This document shows, piece by piece, positions 22,567 through 30,666 of a stretch of 35,393 nucleotides of DNA. The position numbers and the translations under genes are program-made. The stretch covers positions 1 through 35,393 of the forward strand of contig JAHHQX010000017.1 in NCBI GenBank assembly GCA_020026155.1, given 5' to 3'. Source of the DNA: Actinobacillus sp. GTDB taxonomy: Bacteria; Pseudomonadota; Gammaproteobacteria; Enterobacterales; Pasteurellaceae. The notes below the pieces were generated by a model. That model saw nothing but the letters and a program-made list of their open reading frames with translations. It was not told the origin of the DNA and made no database searches. How positions within the stretch are numbered: the stretch's first letter is position 1; every line of letters starts with the position of its first letter.

Positions 22567-23097
22567 ATGAAAATCTTAATTTTATATTTATCGCAAGATG
22601 GGCAAACCCAAAAAATTGCCTATTATCTTGCAGAACACCTAGCGCCTTGCCAAGTCGAAAATATCAAAGAATTTCAAGGCTCTTTGGCTGATTTTGATGT
22701 TATCATCATCGGCGCACCTATCCGCTATGGGCATTTCCATCCGAGTTTATTCCGTTTTATTAAAGGACATCGTGCCGCTTTAAGCTACAAAGATACAGCA
22801 TTTTTTGGTGTCAATTTAACAGCGCGGAAGGAAAATAAAAGAACCCCTGAAACAAATCCCTATGTGAGAAAATATCTAGCTGGAATAGCACCAATCTGGC
22901 AACCTAAATTAAAAGCGGTATTTGCAGGTGCCTTACGATATCCAAGATATAACTTGTTTGACCGCTATATGATAAAACTCATCATGAAATTGACAGGTGG
23001 CGAAACTGATACAACGAAGGAAGTTGAATATACCGATTGGAAACAGGTAGATCAATTTATCATGGATATTAAGACACAGTTTTTACAAAAAAATTGA
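22567..23097 (+). CDS. hemG: Menaquinone-dependent protoporphyrinogen IX dehydrogenase (HemG)
   Basis: This flavodoxin-like enzyme oxidises protoporphyrinogen IX to protoporphyrin IX in heme synthesis and passes electrons to respiratory quinones. It has 176 residues. The FMN-binding start MKILILYLSQDGQTQKIAYYLA, then DVIIIGAPIRYGHFHP, FFGVNLTARKENKRTPETNPY and a C-terminal TGGETDTTKEVEYTDW are all HemG features. The long insert around residues 85-115 distinguishes HemG from ordinary flavodoxins. It is a single gene, convergent with ybaK. Confidence 0.93.
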   Translation: MKILILYLSQDGQTQKIAYYLAEHLAPCQVENIKEFQGSLADFDVIIIGAPIRYGHFHPSLFRFIKGHRAALSYKDTAFFGVNLTARKENKRTPETNPYVRKYLAGIAPIWQPKLKAVFAGALRYPRYNLFDRYMIKLIMKLTGGETDTTKEVEYTDWKQVDQFIMDIKTQFLQKN

Positions 23098-23124
23098 CGA
23101 AAATCAGGGCGTGATTTTCGTCAA
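23094..23124 (-). terminator. Terminator between hemG and ybaK
   Basis: A 13-bp perfect stem (23094-23106 with 23112-23124) has the 5-nt loop GGGCG. On the - strand a long T run follows, so it mainly serves ybaK; it overlaps the hemG stop codon. It contains one copy of the dispersed GAAAATYRGGGCGTG motif. Confidence 0.8.
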
Positions 23125-23128
23125 AGTC

Positions 23129-23620
23129 TTATTCATTATGCGTTTTAATAAAAGATGCAAATTGTGCACCGATAAGTTTTTCTAAATCCAGTGGATTGAT
23201 TTCTACTTGTAAGCCGATTTTCCCACCTGATACATAAATACTTTCCCACTCTTTTGCGGTTTCATGAATAAAGGTTGGGAATTGCTTTTTCATTCCAACT
23301 GGGGAACAACCACCATGTACATATCCAGTCAATGGAAAAAGGTCTTTTTGTTTTAGCATCTCAATTTTTTTCACGCCAGCTGTACGTGCTGCTGCTTTTA
23401 AATCAAGTTCTTCTTCACTTGGCACACAGAATACAAAGAAATTTTTATTATTGTCTGTGGTCACTAATGTTTTAAATACGCGTTCAGTCGGTTCATTTAA
23501 AAGTTTTGCGACGTCGGTTGCTGCGATTGAACCATCGGTTGGATATTCGTGAATTTCATAACTTACTTTCGCACGATCCAACATACGCATTGCATTGGTT
23601 TTATGAATTTTAGCTGCCAT
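23129..23620 (-). CDS. ybaK: Cys-tRNA(Pro)/Cys-tRNA(Cys) deacylase
   Basis: This single-domain YbaK/INS-type editing protein of 163 residues hydrolyses Cys-tRNA(Pro) made in error by ProRS. Seen: YEIHEYPTDGSIAATDVAKLL, VFKTLVTTD, VFCVPSEEELDLKAAAR and LTGYVHGGCSPVGMKKQFPTFI, the last being the conserved family core (GGxSPxG with Cys here). I start at ATG 23620, since TGAGGT lies just upstream; an in-frame TTG at 23632 falls in that site. Confidence 0.93.
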   Translation of the reverse strand: MAAKIHKTNAMRMLDRAKVSYEIHEYPTDGSIAATDVAKLLNEPTERVFKTLVTTDNNKNFFVFCVPSEEELDLKAAARTAGVKKIEMLKQKDLFPLTGYVHGGCSPVGMKKQFPTFIHETAKEWESIYVSGGKIGLQVEINPLDLEKLIGAQFASFIKTHNE

Positions 23621-23639
23621 AAAATACCTCAATAAATAA

Positions 23640-23667
23640 AAAAAGCAGACCCAAAGATCTGCTTTTT
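23640..23667 (-). terminator. Terminator of tsf
   Basis: A 10-bp perfect stem AAAAAGCAGA/TCTGCTTTTT (23640-23649 with 23658-23667) is followed on the - strand by a T run. It ends the ribosomal protein/elongation factor transcript 17 nt after tsf. Confidence 0.88.
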
Positions 23668-23684
23668 CATAACTAAGAAGAAAA

Positions 23685-24530
23685 TTATTTAGTCATTGCA
23701 GCAACTTCTGCAGCGAAATCAGTTTCTTCTTTTTCGATACCTTCACCTACTTCTAAACGTACGAAGTCAACAACGTCAGCACCATTTTGTTTTAAGAATT
23801 CACCAACAGTGATTGATGGATCCATAACGAATGGTTGACCAGTTAAAGATACTTCGCCAGTGAATTTCTTCATGCGACCTTCAACCATTTTTTCAGCGAT
23901 TTCTTGTGGTTTACCAGATTGCATTGCGATTTCAATTTGGATTTTACGTTCGTGTGCAACAACGTCTGCTGGAACATCTTCAGGGCGAACGAAGTCTGGG
24001 CGGCTTGCAGCGATGTGCATAGCAACTTTTTTCAATAATTCTTCGTTTGCATTTTTACCAGCAACTAAAACACCGATTTTAGCACCGTGTAAGTAAGAAC
24101 CTAGTTCGTCACCTTTTAAGAATTTAACACGACGGATAGTCATGTTTTCACCGATTTTAGCAACTAATGCTGCACGTTTTTCTTCAAATTCTTTTTGAAG
24201 ATCTTCGATGCTGATACCTTCATGAGCTAATGCGTAGTCAGCAACTTCATTTGCTAAGCCTAAGAAACCTGAGTCTTTAGCTACGAAGTCAGTTTCGCAG
24301 TTCATTTCAATCATCACACCGTGATCTTTAGCGATACGAACGATGATAACGCCTTCAGCAGCAACACGACCAGCTTTTTTAGCTGCTTTTGCTTGACCTG
24401 ATTTACGCATGTTGTCGATAGCAAGTTCGATATCACCATTTGCTTCAACTAATGCTTTTTTGCATTCCATCATACCTGCGCCAGTACGTTCACGCAGTTC
24501 TTTTACTAATTGTGCTGTAATTTCAGCCAT
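23685..24530 (-). CDS. tsf: Elongation factor Ts
   Basis: This is the guanine-nucleotide exchange factor for EF-Tu, 281 residues (E. coli 283). The UBA-like N terminus (AEITAQLVKELRERTGAGMMECKKAL), the core with VIEMNCETDFVAKDSGF and LHGAKIGVLV, and the C-terminal module (QPFVMDPSITVGEFLKQ) are all present. tsf normally follows rpsB directly; here a gfa-family gene lies between them. Only 37 nt separate tsf from that gene, too little for an obvious promoter, so tsf is probably transcribed with it or by readthrough from rpsB. Confidence 0.98.
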   Translation of the reverse strand: MAEITAQLVKELRERTGAGMMECKKALVEANGDIELAIDNMRKSGQAKAAKKAGRVAAEGVIIVRIAKDHGVMIEMNCETDFVAKDSGFLGLANEVADYALAHEGISIEDLQKEFEEKRAALVAKIGENMTIRRVKFLKGDELGSYLHGAKIGVLVAGKNANEELLKKVAMHIAASRPDFVRPEDVPADVVAHERKIQIEIAMQSGKPQEIAEKMVEGRMKKFTGEVSLTGQPFVMDPSITVGEFLKQNGADVVDFVRLEVGEGIEKEETDFAAEVAAMTK

Positions 24531-24567
24531 GGTATCTTTCCTTTTAATTAATGAATAATTAAATTAA

Positions 24568-25140
24568 TTATTTATTGTGCTTGCTCTTGTAGATATGGAA
24601 AGCGATAGCATCCATAAGTACTGGAGATAAGCAATCGTAAGTCGGTAAGCCTAGCTCTTCAAATTGAGCGCGAATTGCGGTCATATCTTCAGGGTTCGTA
24701 CCAGCTTCAATGATAGAAGATACGAAAGCTGCGAATGATGGTGCAGTCCAACCTTTTTCGTCAGAAAGTTCAGTGTGAACGAAATCTAAACCGTAGAAAG
24801 GATGGTTTGTATCTTCGATACGACCATACATATGAACACCGCATTCTTTGCAGGCATGACGCTTAATAACAGCGTTAGAGTCTACAACATAAAGTTTATC
24901 TTCATTCGCTTCTACGCTAAGTTTGTCACTTGGCACAACAGCGATTTGTGAAAACAATGCTCCTTCAGGTTTCCAACATTTTGAACACCCACAAGCGTGG
25001 TTGTGTGCTGTTTGTGAAGATAATTTCACAACAACTGGGTTTTCTTGACATTTACAGTGTAAAGTACCACCAGTGAATTCTGGATCAGTAGTAGTAAAAC
25101 CGTTGTTGATTTGTGGGTGTAGATTAAATTTTGATGTCAT
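24568..25140 (-). CDS. gfa: S-(hydroxymethyl)glutathione synthase (GFA family)
   Basis: This 190-residue protein of the glutathione-dependent formaldehyde-activating family has zinc ligands in the usual pattern: LHCKC near the N terminus, HACGCSKCW, and KRHACKECGVHMYGRIED. The C-terminal YDCLSPVLMDAIAFH also fits Gfa. The family speeds the joining of formaldehyde and glutathione before oxidation by FrmA; no frmA is near. AAGGA precedes the ATG. The gene sits inside the rpsB-tsf pair, has its own promoter and follows the rpsB terminator. The exact substrate is not proven, as the wider GFA family is diverse. Confidence 0.85.
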   Translation of the reverse strand: MTSKFNLHPQINNGFTTTDPEFTGGTLHCKCQENPVVVKLSSQTAHNHACGCSKCWKPEGALFSQIAVVPSDKLSVEANEDKLYVVDSNAVIKRHACKECGVHMYGRIEDTNHPFYGLDFVHTELSDEKGWTAPSFAAFVSSIIEAGTNPEDMTAIRAQFEELGLPTYDCLSPVLMDAIAFHIYKSKHNK

Positions 25141-25177
25141 TTTAATTTCCTTATTTATAATTTAAATATCATCCCGC

Positions 25178-25206
25178 GTTATAATGATATGTTATACCAA
25201 CTCCAA
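25178..25206 (-). promoter_or_regulatory. Promoter of gfa-tsf
   Basis: On the - strand TTGGAG (25201-25206) and TATAAC (25178-25183) are exactly 17 bp apart, about 40 nt before the gfa start. A good sigma-70 match that could also drive tsf. Confidence 0.6.
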
Positions 25207-25274
25207 ATGGGGATGATAAATTTACATCAATAATTAATAACAACTTTAAAGTTATAATTACGACTCTATAAAAA

Positions 25275-25290
25275 GTGGGGTTGCCCCCAC
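25275..25290 (-). terminator. Terminator or attenuator after rpsB
   Basis: A 6-bp GC-rich stem GTGGGG/CCCCAC with a 4-nt loop is followed on the - strand by TTTTTATA, 6 nt after the rpsB stop. It would stop or reduce readthrough into gfa-tsf. Confidence 0.75.
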
Positions 25291-25296
25291 GATTTA

Positions 25297-26031
25297 TTAT
25301 TCTGCGTCTTTAACGATATCAGCAACTAATTCTTCAGTTACTGTTTCGTCGTTTTGACGACCTTCATTCACAGCTTTAGCTGCGAAATCTACATAAAGGT
25401 TGATTGCGCGAGTTGCATCATCGTTTCCTGGGATGATGTAGTCAACGCCATCTGGACTTGCGTTAGTATCCACAACTGCGAATACAGTAATTCCTAGATT
25501 GTTTGCTTCTTTGATAGCGATATGTTCGTAGTCAGCACCGATTACAAAAATTGCATCTGGGATACCAGCCATATCTTTGATACCGCCAAGGCTCATTTCT
25601 AGTTTTTCCATTTCACGAGTACGCATTAACGCTTCTTTTTTGGTTAATTTGTCGAACGTACCGTCAAGTGCTTGAGCTTCAAGTTCTTTTAAACGTTTGA
25701 TTGATTGACGAACAGTTTTCCAGTTAGTCAACATACCACCTAACCAACGGTGATTTACGTAGAATTGACCACATTCTTTAGCTGCTTTTTCTACAGCTTC
25801 AGATGCTGCACGTTTAGTACCAACGAATAAAATTTTACCGCCGTTTGCTGAAATGCGAGTTAATTCTGCTAATGCTTCGTTGAACATTGGAACAGTTTTT
25901 TCAAGGTTGATGATATGAACACCGTTGCGAGCACCAAAGATGAATGGTTTCATTTTTGGATTCCAGTAACGAGTTTGGTGACCGAAGTGAACACCAGCTT
26001 GAAGCATTTCACGCATAGTAACTTGTGCCAT
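25297..26031 (-). CDS. rpsB: 30S ribosomal protein S2
   Basis: This small-subunit ribosomal protein has 244 residues (E. coli 241). The start MAQVTMREMLQAGVHFGHQTRYWNPKM and NPKMKPFIFGARNGVHIINLEKT are typical, as are VNHRWLGGMLTNWKT and DAIFVIGADYEHIAIKEANNLGI. I use ATG 26031 because AAAGGAAAAAA lies just upstream and S2 proteins begin MA.VTMR; an earlier in-frame ATG adds 13 residues from the leader. The leader contains a conserved-looking structure, so control by S2 itself is likely. Confidence 0.98.
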   Translation of the reverse strand: MAQVTMREMLQAGVHFGHQTRYWNPKMKPFIFGARNGVHIINLEKTVPMFNEALAELTRISANGGKILFVGTKRAASEAVEKAAKECGQFYVNHRWLGGMLTNWKTVRQSIKRLKELEAQALDGTFDKLTKKEALMRTREMEKLEMSLGGIKDMAGIPDAIFVIGADYEHIAIKEANNLGITVFAVVDTNASPDGVDYIIPGNDDATRAINLYVDFAAKAVNEGRQNDETVTEELVADIVKDAE

Positions 26032-26067
26032 GATTTTTTCCTTTTTAAAGTTTGGGTTTAGCCTCCA

Positions 26068-26117
26068 CATACCAAGTAAAACGACCGTTTGGCACCCCGT
26101 TTTACCCGCTCGGTATG
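26068..26117 (-). promoter_or_regulatory. Structured rpsB leader RNA (candidate S2 autoregulation site)
   Basis: The mRNA can form a stem of 9 bp (CAUACCGAG at 26117-26109 with CUUGGUAUG at 26076-26068) topped by an 8-bp stem GUAAAACG/CGUUUUAC (26105-26098 with 26083-26076). The apical loop is GC-rich and holds GGUGCC. It lies 37 nt upstream of the start codon. In E. coli, S2 represses its own mRNA through a conserved rpsB leader. Confidence 0.55.
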
Positions 26118-26173
26118 CGTGTGTTTTAGAGTTAAAAAAAAGTTATTTTGAACCATTCAAAATAACAGCACGT

Positions 26174-26182
26174 TTTATACCA
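26174..26182 (-). promoter_or_regulatory. rpsB extended -10 promoter
   Basis: The - strand reads TGGTATAAA, an extended -10 box (TG-n-TATAAA), upstream of the leader. No good -35 is visible, as is common with extended -10 promoters. The 26,200-26,400 stretch upstream is AT-rich and I see no gene in it. Confidence 0.55.
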
Positions 26183-26419
26183 CAAATCAGAAAAAAAGAC
26201 GAGAAAATTTTTCCCTTTCTGCGAAATTTCTTAAAATAATCACCATGATCTAGCTCAATAAAGGTAGGGAAATAAGGGAGGTAGAAATAGGAATTTAGGA
26301 GGATAAAAACCACTAGAATATCGCTCAATATCAGTTATGTAGGACGGTAGAGGGTAGAGTGAAAAGCTCTAATATAACAGAGAAAATAAGCGCATCAGAT
26401 TGCACAAAATATCATAATA

Positions 26420-26447
26420 AAAAAAGCGATCTTCCGATCGCTTTTTT
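26420..26447 (-). terminator. Terminator of ppiD (bidirectional)
   Basis: A 12-bp perfect stem (GCGATC/GATCGC flanked by A6/T6; 26420-26431 with 26436-26447) with loop TTCC lies 23 nt after ppiD. Confidence 0.88.
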
Positions 26448-26470
26448 GTTATGTTGTTTTTATTTTACGT

Positions 26471-28315
26471 TTATTCTGCTTGCATAAAGTCTTTGTTGAC
26501 TTTAATTTCAGCGTGTTCGCGTAATGCTTTTACGAGTAAAGTGTTGAGTGCCATTAATTTGGCTTGTTGCACTTGTTGGGTAAAGGTTTTTTGTTGTTCA
26601 GGGGTAAGTGCTGGATCGGTTACTTTTTCAAGTTCGACAAGTTTCACTTCGCCCGCTGGCATTTTCACAGCGTAATACATTGGTTTATCTGATTTTGGTA
26701 GAGCGAAAACAGCTTGCGTTAAATCAGGTTGGCTTGTATTGCTGAATGAAAGGGTTTCATCTTTACCAAATTGTACATCCGCAGGCATTGGTTTATTGGC
26801 ATTCAAGTCAGTGGCAATTTTTTCTGCATTTTGGAATGCAATTGCTTGCGCTTTTTGTTGCTGAATTAAATGCGTAATGTCTGCTTTTGCTTCATCAAGA
26901 GTACGAACGCCCGCTGCTTTATGTTGAACTACACGTACAACGATAGAGTGTTGATCACCAACGCTAATCGCTTCAGAGTTCATGCCACCTTGTGTGATGT
27001 CTGAGTTAAATAATGCTGTTACAACACTACCGTAATTTAAGGCTGCTGGCACGTCTTGACGAGAGAATAGGGTAGTTTCATGGACGGGTAAGTTCAATTC
27101 TTTACCTACGCTATCAAGGTTGTCTGTGGTGCCGAATGCCGCATCGCTTAATTTTTTCTCTGTGCTATAGAAAGCATTAAGTGCCATTTCGTTACGAAGT
27201 TTTGTTGCAATTTCGTCTTTTACATCAGAAAGTGGTTGAACTTTTTCTTCTTCAACTTTGATGATGTGGTAAGCATTATCTACTTTAACTGGTAAAGAGA
27301 ATTGTCCTGCTTTTAATTGAATTGCGGCATCTTCAAATGCTTTCGGCATCATTCCTGGAGTGATCCAACTTAAATCACCACCATTTTTCGCAGAAAGCGT
27401 GTCTTTAGAATATTCTTTTGCGAGAGTAGCGAAGTCTGCACCATTTAGCAATTCTTGATAGATTTTATCTGCTTCTTCTTTGGTTGGGACTTGGATATGA
27501 GCAACGCGTTGTTGAGTATATTGCGCAAGATTATCTTGATAATATTGTGCAACCTGAACATCGGTTACATTGATATTTTTCGCGACATCTTGGTGTGTTA
27601 AATCAATATATTGTACTTTTACTTGTTCTGGTACAGTAAATTCGGCTTGATGTGCATCATAATACGCTTTGATTTCTGCGTCTGTTACCGGCATTTTATT
27701 CATAAGCGCATCTGTTGAGATGTTTGCTACACGAATTTGACGGGTTTGGTAAAAGCTTTTCGCAAGCGTATCTGCTAAAGCTGGTACAACAAAGTTAGAA
27801 CCAAGAATACCGTTTTGCAATTGTCCTAAAAGAAGGTTGTTATAGACGATATGTGCGTAGTAATCAGGATTTAAGCCATTAATTTTTAAAACTTGGAGAT
27901 AAAGATCGTTATTAAATTTACCATCTTGTTTAAATTCTGGATTCATAACGATAGCTGTTTCAATTTGACGTTTACTGATGCCCAGTTTTAACTGATCTGC
28001 ATATTGATAAAGTAGGGTTTGATCAATTAATTGGTTTAGTACGTTGTTACGTAAATTTTTATTAAAATCAGGGGAATCTGCTACCGCAGCAAATTGGTTG
28101 CCTAGGCGTTGGCTGATTTCTTGATACGCATTATTGAAGCGTTGCTGGAAACTTTGTTGAGAAATTTCTTGACCATTTACTTTAACCGCATAGGTATCCG
28201 TACGCGAGAACATATATCCCGCGACACCACTCAAGACGAAAGTAACCGCAATAAAACCGAGGAGAATTCGAGAAGCGAGGCTATTCGCCGAATCGCCAAT
28301 TTTTTCCATTAACAT
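26471..28315 (-). CDS. ppiD: Periplasmic folding chaperone PpiD
   Basis: This membrane-anchored SurA-like folding factor of the periplasm has 614 residues, near the E. coli length of 623. A short cytoplasmic start (MLMEKIGDSANSLASR) and one transmembrane helix (ILLGFIAVTFVLSGVAGYMF) precede a SurA_N-like chaperone domain. A parvulin domain follows at about residues 270-360 (RVAHIQVPTKEEADKIYQ... GGDLSWITPGMMPKAFEDAA), and then C-terminal helices. CAGGA upstream supports the start. PpiD assists newly exported proteins near the Sec channel. Its gene order next to rsmC is specific to this lineage. Confidence 0.95.
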   Translation of the reverse strand: MLMEKIGDSANSLASRILLGFIAVTFVLSGVAGYMFSRTDTYAVKVNGQEISQQSFQQRFNNAYQEISQRLGNQFAAVADSPDFNKNLRNNVLNQLIDQTLLYQYADQLKLGISKRQIETAIVMNPEFKQDGKFNNDLYLQVLKINGLNPDYYAHIVYNNLLLGQLQNGILGSNFVVPALADTLAKSFYQTRQIRVANISTDALMNKMPVTDAEIKAYYDAHQAEFTVPEQVKVQYIDLTHQDVAKNINVTDVQVAQYYQDNLAQYTQQRVAHIQVPTKEEADKIYQELLNGADFATLAKEYSKDTLSAKNGGDLSWITPGMMPKAFEDAAIQLKAGQFSLPVKVDNAYHIIKVEEEKVQPLSDVKDEIATKLRNEMALNAFYSTEKKLSDAAFGTTDNLDSVGKELNLPVHETTLFSRQDVPAALNYGSVVTALFNSDITQGGMNSEAISVGDQHSIVVRVVQHKAAGVRTLDEAKADITHLIQQQKAQAIAFQNAEKIATDLNANKPMPADVQFGKDETLSFSNTSQPDLTQAVFALPKSDKPMYYAVKMPAGEVKLVELEKVTDPALTPEQQKTFTQQVQQAKLMALNTLLVKALREHAEIKVNKDFMQAE

Positions 28316-28362
28316 CGTTATGTTCCTGTAAAAAGTCGTAAAAGTTATAAAAACAGTGCCAA

Positions 28363-28368
28363 ATTATA
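28363..28368 (-). promoter_or_regulatory. Candidate -10 box for ppiD
   Basis: A perfect TATAAT on the - strand lies about 48 nt before ppiD. The -35 at 17 bp is poor. Confidence 0.35.
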
Positions 28369-28403
28369 ATCTATCCGTGCTCATTTCGCATTAGGAAATT
28401 TAG

Positions 28404-28449
28404 TCACGCCCCGATTTTCGCATAAATTTTTACGAAAATTGGGGCGTGA
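28404..28449 (-). terminator. Long inverted repeat after rsmC
   Basis: Two 17-nt arms (28404-28420 with 28433-28449) pair with a single G-T exception. Each arm is a copy of the dispersed GAAAATYRGGGCGTG motif. It lies 7 nt after rsmC and has no strong T run, so it may act as a weak terminator or a message-end stabiliser. Confidence 0.6.
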
Positions 28450-28456
28450 TATTGCA

Positions 28457-29455
28457 TTAATTATGCACTGAATACACTACAAATTTATTATTCTTGGCAA
28501 GCACTTCGTGGCTACCAAAATGCTGATCGAGTAGATCAGGGTAAGGTAAATGGCGATTTGCTACAATACGCAATTCTCCGCCTTCTTTTAAATGCCATTT
28601 TGCTTGCGTAATAAGTGCTGTTACTGCACGGTAAGCGGTATCAAGCCCATCGTGGAAAGGTGGGTTTGAGAGAATAACATCGAATTTTCCTTCAATGTGG
28701 GAAAAAACGTCACTTGCGATGACATCACCCATTAAATTATTGATGAGTAGGGTACGGCGACTACTTTCAAGCGCCATGGCATGAATATCGCTCATGACGA
28801 GATGAATATTAGGGAATTTTTGTTTGATATAGGTACCAATTATCCCTGCACCACACCCAAGATCGAGGATATCCCCAAAGAAATGGCGATTATTTAGGGT
28901 TGAGAGGAGGAGTTTGGTCCCTTCGTCAAGGACATTCGCGCTAAATACGCCAGGCAAACTTGCTACGTTAAAGTTTGGCATAAATTCGGTTGTTTTCCAG
29001 AATTCATCAAAATTGAAGTTTACTTTTTCTGTTAATTCAAAATGATATAGAGAACAACGGCGCGCTGAATCAATTTTGGCAATCTCTCCGTAAGGTGCAA
29101 GTAGTTTTTCAGCAGAACGCACGCCAGAGCGATTTTCACCGATAATCAGTACTTTTTGACCGATAGGGGCTTTAGAAAGAAGTTGTAAGAGTTGGAATTG
29201 ATTTTCTAGTTTGTTTTTTGTCCAGTAAAAAAGGATTAAGTCTGCCTGTTGGTAGCAGTTGCTACCAAAGGTACAAGCCTCTTCTGTAAGATCTTTTGCG
29301 TAGTCAAAATACCATGACCAGACATGGGTTGGAATTTTTTGTGATTTTAATTGTTGGGGAAAATTATCCGTGACATTACCGGCAAAAAGTACTGAGCCTT
29401 GATTTAATAGATCTAAGTGACGTTCTAATACTTGGCTTTCAGGGGAAATATTCAT
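28457..29455 (-). CDS. rsmC: 16S rRNA (guanine-1207-N2) methyltransferase RsmC
   Basis: This SAM-dependent methyltransferase acts on G1207 of 16S rRNA in the 30S subunit. It has 332 residues (E. coli 343). The N-terminal degenerate methyltransferase-like half is followed by the catalytic half. That half has the SAM-binding motif DILDLGCGAGIIGTYI, the acidic VMSDIHAMALESS, and the catalytic NPPFHDG. The ending VVYSVHN and the divergent holD-rimI neighbours match the E. coli context. Confidence 0.95.
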   Translation of the reverse strand: MNISPESQVLERHLDLLNQGSVLFAGNVTDNFPQQLKSQKIPTHVWSWYFDYAKDLTEEACTFGSNCYQQADLILFYWTKNKLENQFQLLQLLSKAPIGQKVLIIGENRSGVRSAEKLLAPYGEIAKIDSARRCSLYHFELTEKVNFNFDEFWKTTEFMPNFNVASLPGVFSANVLDEGTKLLLSTLNNRHFFGDILDLGCGAGIIGTYIKQKFPNIHLVMSDIHAMALESSRRTLLINNLMGDVIASDVFSHIEGKFDVILSNPPFHDGLDTAYRAVTALITQAKWHLKEGGELRIVANRHLPYPDLLDQHFGSHEVLAKNNKFVVYSVHN

Positions 29456-29496
29456 TATTAAACCTAATTTTTAAAGCATAATTTAAAGTTGACGGT

Positions 29497-29524
29497 ATTG
29501 TACGGAGATTGTGAGGAAAAGCAA
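29497..29524 (-). promoter_or_regulatory. Candidate rsmC promoter
   Basis: On the - strand TTGCTT (29519-29524) and TACAAT (29497-29502) lie 16 bp apart, about 42 nt before rsmC. Weak to moderate match. Confidence 0.3.
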
Positions 29525-29617
29525 TAAAGGTGAAGTGAGGTAATAAGTTATTTAAAATTTGAGGAACGAGTGAGAAATCTTTACAATGCCACACCATACT
29601 AAAATGAGAAATAATTT

Positions 29618-30055
29618 ATGTTGAGAAAAAACATGCATAAACCATCACGTCGCGACAAAATGCTTCATCAAATGGGGATAACCCAGTGGAATTTAGCGAA
29701 TCCTAATACCTTGCGTGGTATTGCTAATATGCCTATCGCTGAAAATATTCAGCTTGTGGTGGTGGCTGAGGAAACATTGGATAAAGCGGAACAATTTATA
29801 CAAGATGTGTTGTGCACTTTAGCTATGCCAAGCCAAAATTGTTTATGCTTAAGTTTTGATTTAGCCAATAATCTGAATTTATCGCACCCTGTTATTTTTT
29901 GGTTTTTGAAGGCGGATCAAGAAAGGATTGCGACGATACAAAAAAACTTTACAGACAGTATTATTTGGCAAACTCCTGAATTTAAAACGCTCGTTCAAAC
30001 AGGATCTGCTAAAAAACAATTATGGCAACAAATACAACAAGGATCGTTATGTTAA
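29618..30055 (+). CDS. holD: DNA polymerase III psi subunit
   Basis: This clamp-loader accessory subunit links the chi subunit to the gamma/tau complex and thereby to SSB. It has 145 residues (E. coli 137). The N terminus SRRDKMLHQMGITQWNLANPNTLRG matches psi. The C terminus has AKKQLWQQIQQ, compared with the E. coli ARAALWQQI. An internal ATG at 29633 is an alternative start that fits the E. coli N terminus better; neither has a strong ribosome site. It overlaps rimI and is divergent from rsmC, as in E. coli. Confidence 0.9.
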   Translation: MLRKNMHKPSRRDKMLHQMGITQWNLANPNTLRGIANMPIAENIQLVVVAEETLDKAEQFIQDVLCTLAMPSQNCLCLSFDLANNLNLSHPVIFWFLKADQERIATIQKNFTDSIIWQTPEFKTLVQTGSAKKQLWQQIQQGSLC

Positions 30056-30498
30056 AAATTGCAGAATTAAAAGAGGAAGATATGGAGCAAATTTTCTCAA
30101 TAGAGGAGAAAGCGCATCTTGTTCCTTGGAGTCTTGGTATTCTTAAAAATAGCCAAGGGGAAAATTATTGTAATTTATTGTTAAAAGATGGCGAAAACCC
30201 GATAGGTTTTGCAATTTGTCAAAAAGTTTTGGATGAGGCAACCTTATTAAATATTGCTATTGATCCTGCAGTACAACAACATGGAAATGGTACATTCTTA
30301 TTAAATGCGTTACTGGAACGGCTTAAAAAAGAAGGGATTGTAACAGTTTGGTTGGAAGTTCGTGTGGGTAACGAAAAAGCGATTCACTTATATAAAAAGT
30401 TACAATTTGAAGATAAAGGGAAGCGTAAGAACTACTACCCACTTCCTGATGGTGGCCGAGAAGATGCGTGGGTAATGGCAAGAGATCTTACCAGTTAA
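30049..30498 (+). CDS. rimI: Ribosomal protein S18 N-alpha-acetyltransferase RimI
   Basis: This GNAT acetyltransferase acetylates the N terminus of ribosomal protein S18. It has 149 residues. The acetyl-CoA motif is AIDPAVQQHGNGTFLL (Q-x-x-G-x-G), followed by WLEVRVGNEKAIHLYKKLQFEDKGKRKNYY, typical of RimI. I start at ATG 30049, with AAGGA 6 nt upstream; it overlaps the holD stop. A start at 30022 would extend further into holD without support. The holD-rimI pair is conserved in enteric relatives. Confidence 0.95.
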   Translation: MLKIAELKEEDMEQIFSIEEKAHLVPWSLGILKNSQGENYCNLLLKDGENPIGFAICQKVLDEATLLNIAIDPAVQQHGNGTFLLNALLERLKKEGIVTVWLEVRVGNEKAIHLYKKLQFEDKGKRKNYYPLPDGGREDAWVMARDLTS

Positions 30499-30590
30499 GT
30501 AGGGTTATTTTATAAATAAAAATAGCGTAATAAAGATACAAAATGTGTCAAAATAATGCTCGCATTAGGGGGGCTTTCCTCAAAAACTAC

Positions 30591-30618
30591 TTGCAACTTT
30601 ACTAAAAATAAATAAACT
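30591..30618 (+). promoter_or_regulatory. Candidate acpP promoter
   Basis: TTGCAA (30591-30596) and TAAACT (30613-30618) are spaced 16 bp apart, about 50 nt before acpP. Moderate -35, weak -10. Confidence 0.3.
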
Positions 30619-30666
30619 ATTGTTCAATCTTTTTATCTTAATCGCTAACCATATAGGAAATTACAA

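Noticed and set aside
26143..26328. Short - strand reading frame upstream of rpsB
   Set aside because: It overlaps the rpsB promoter, has no family resemblance and no ribosome site.
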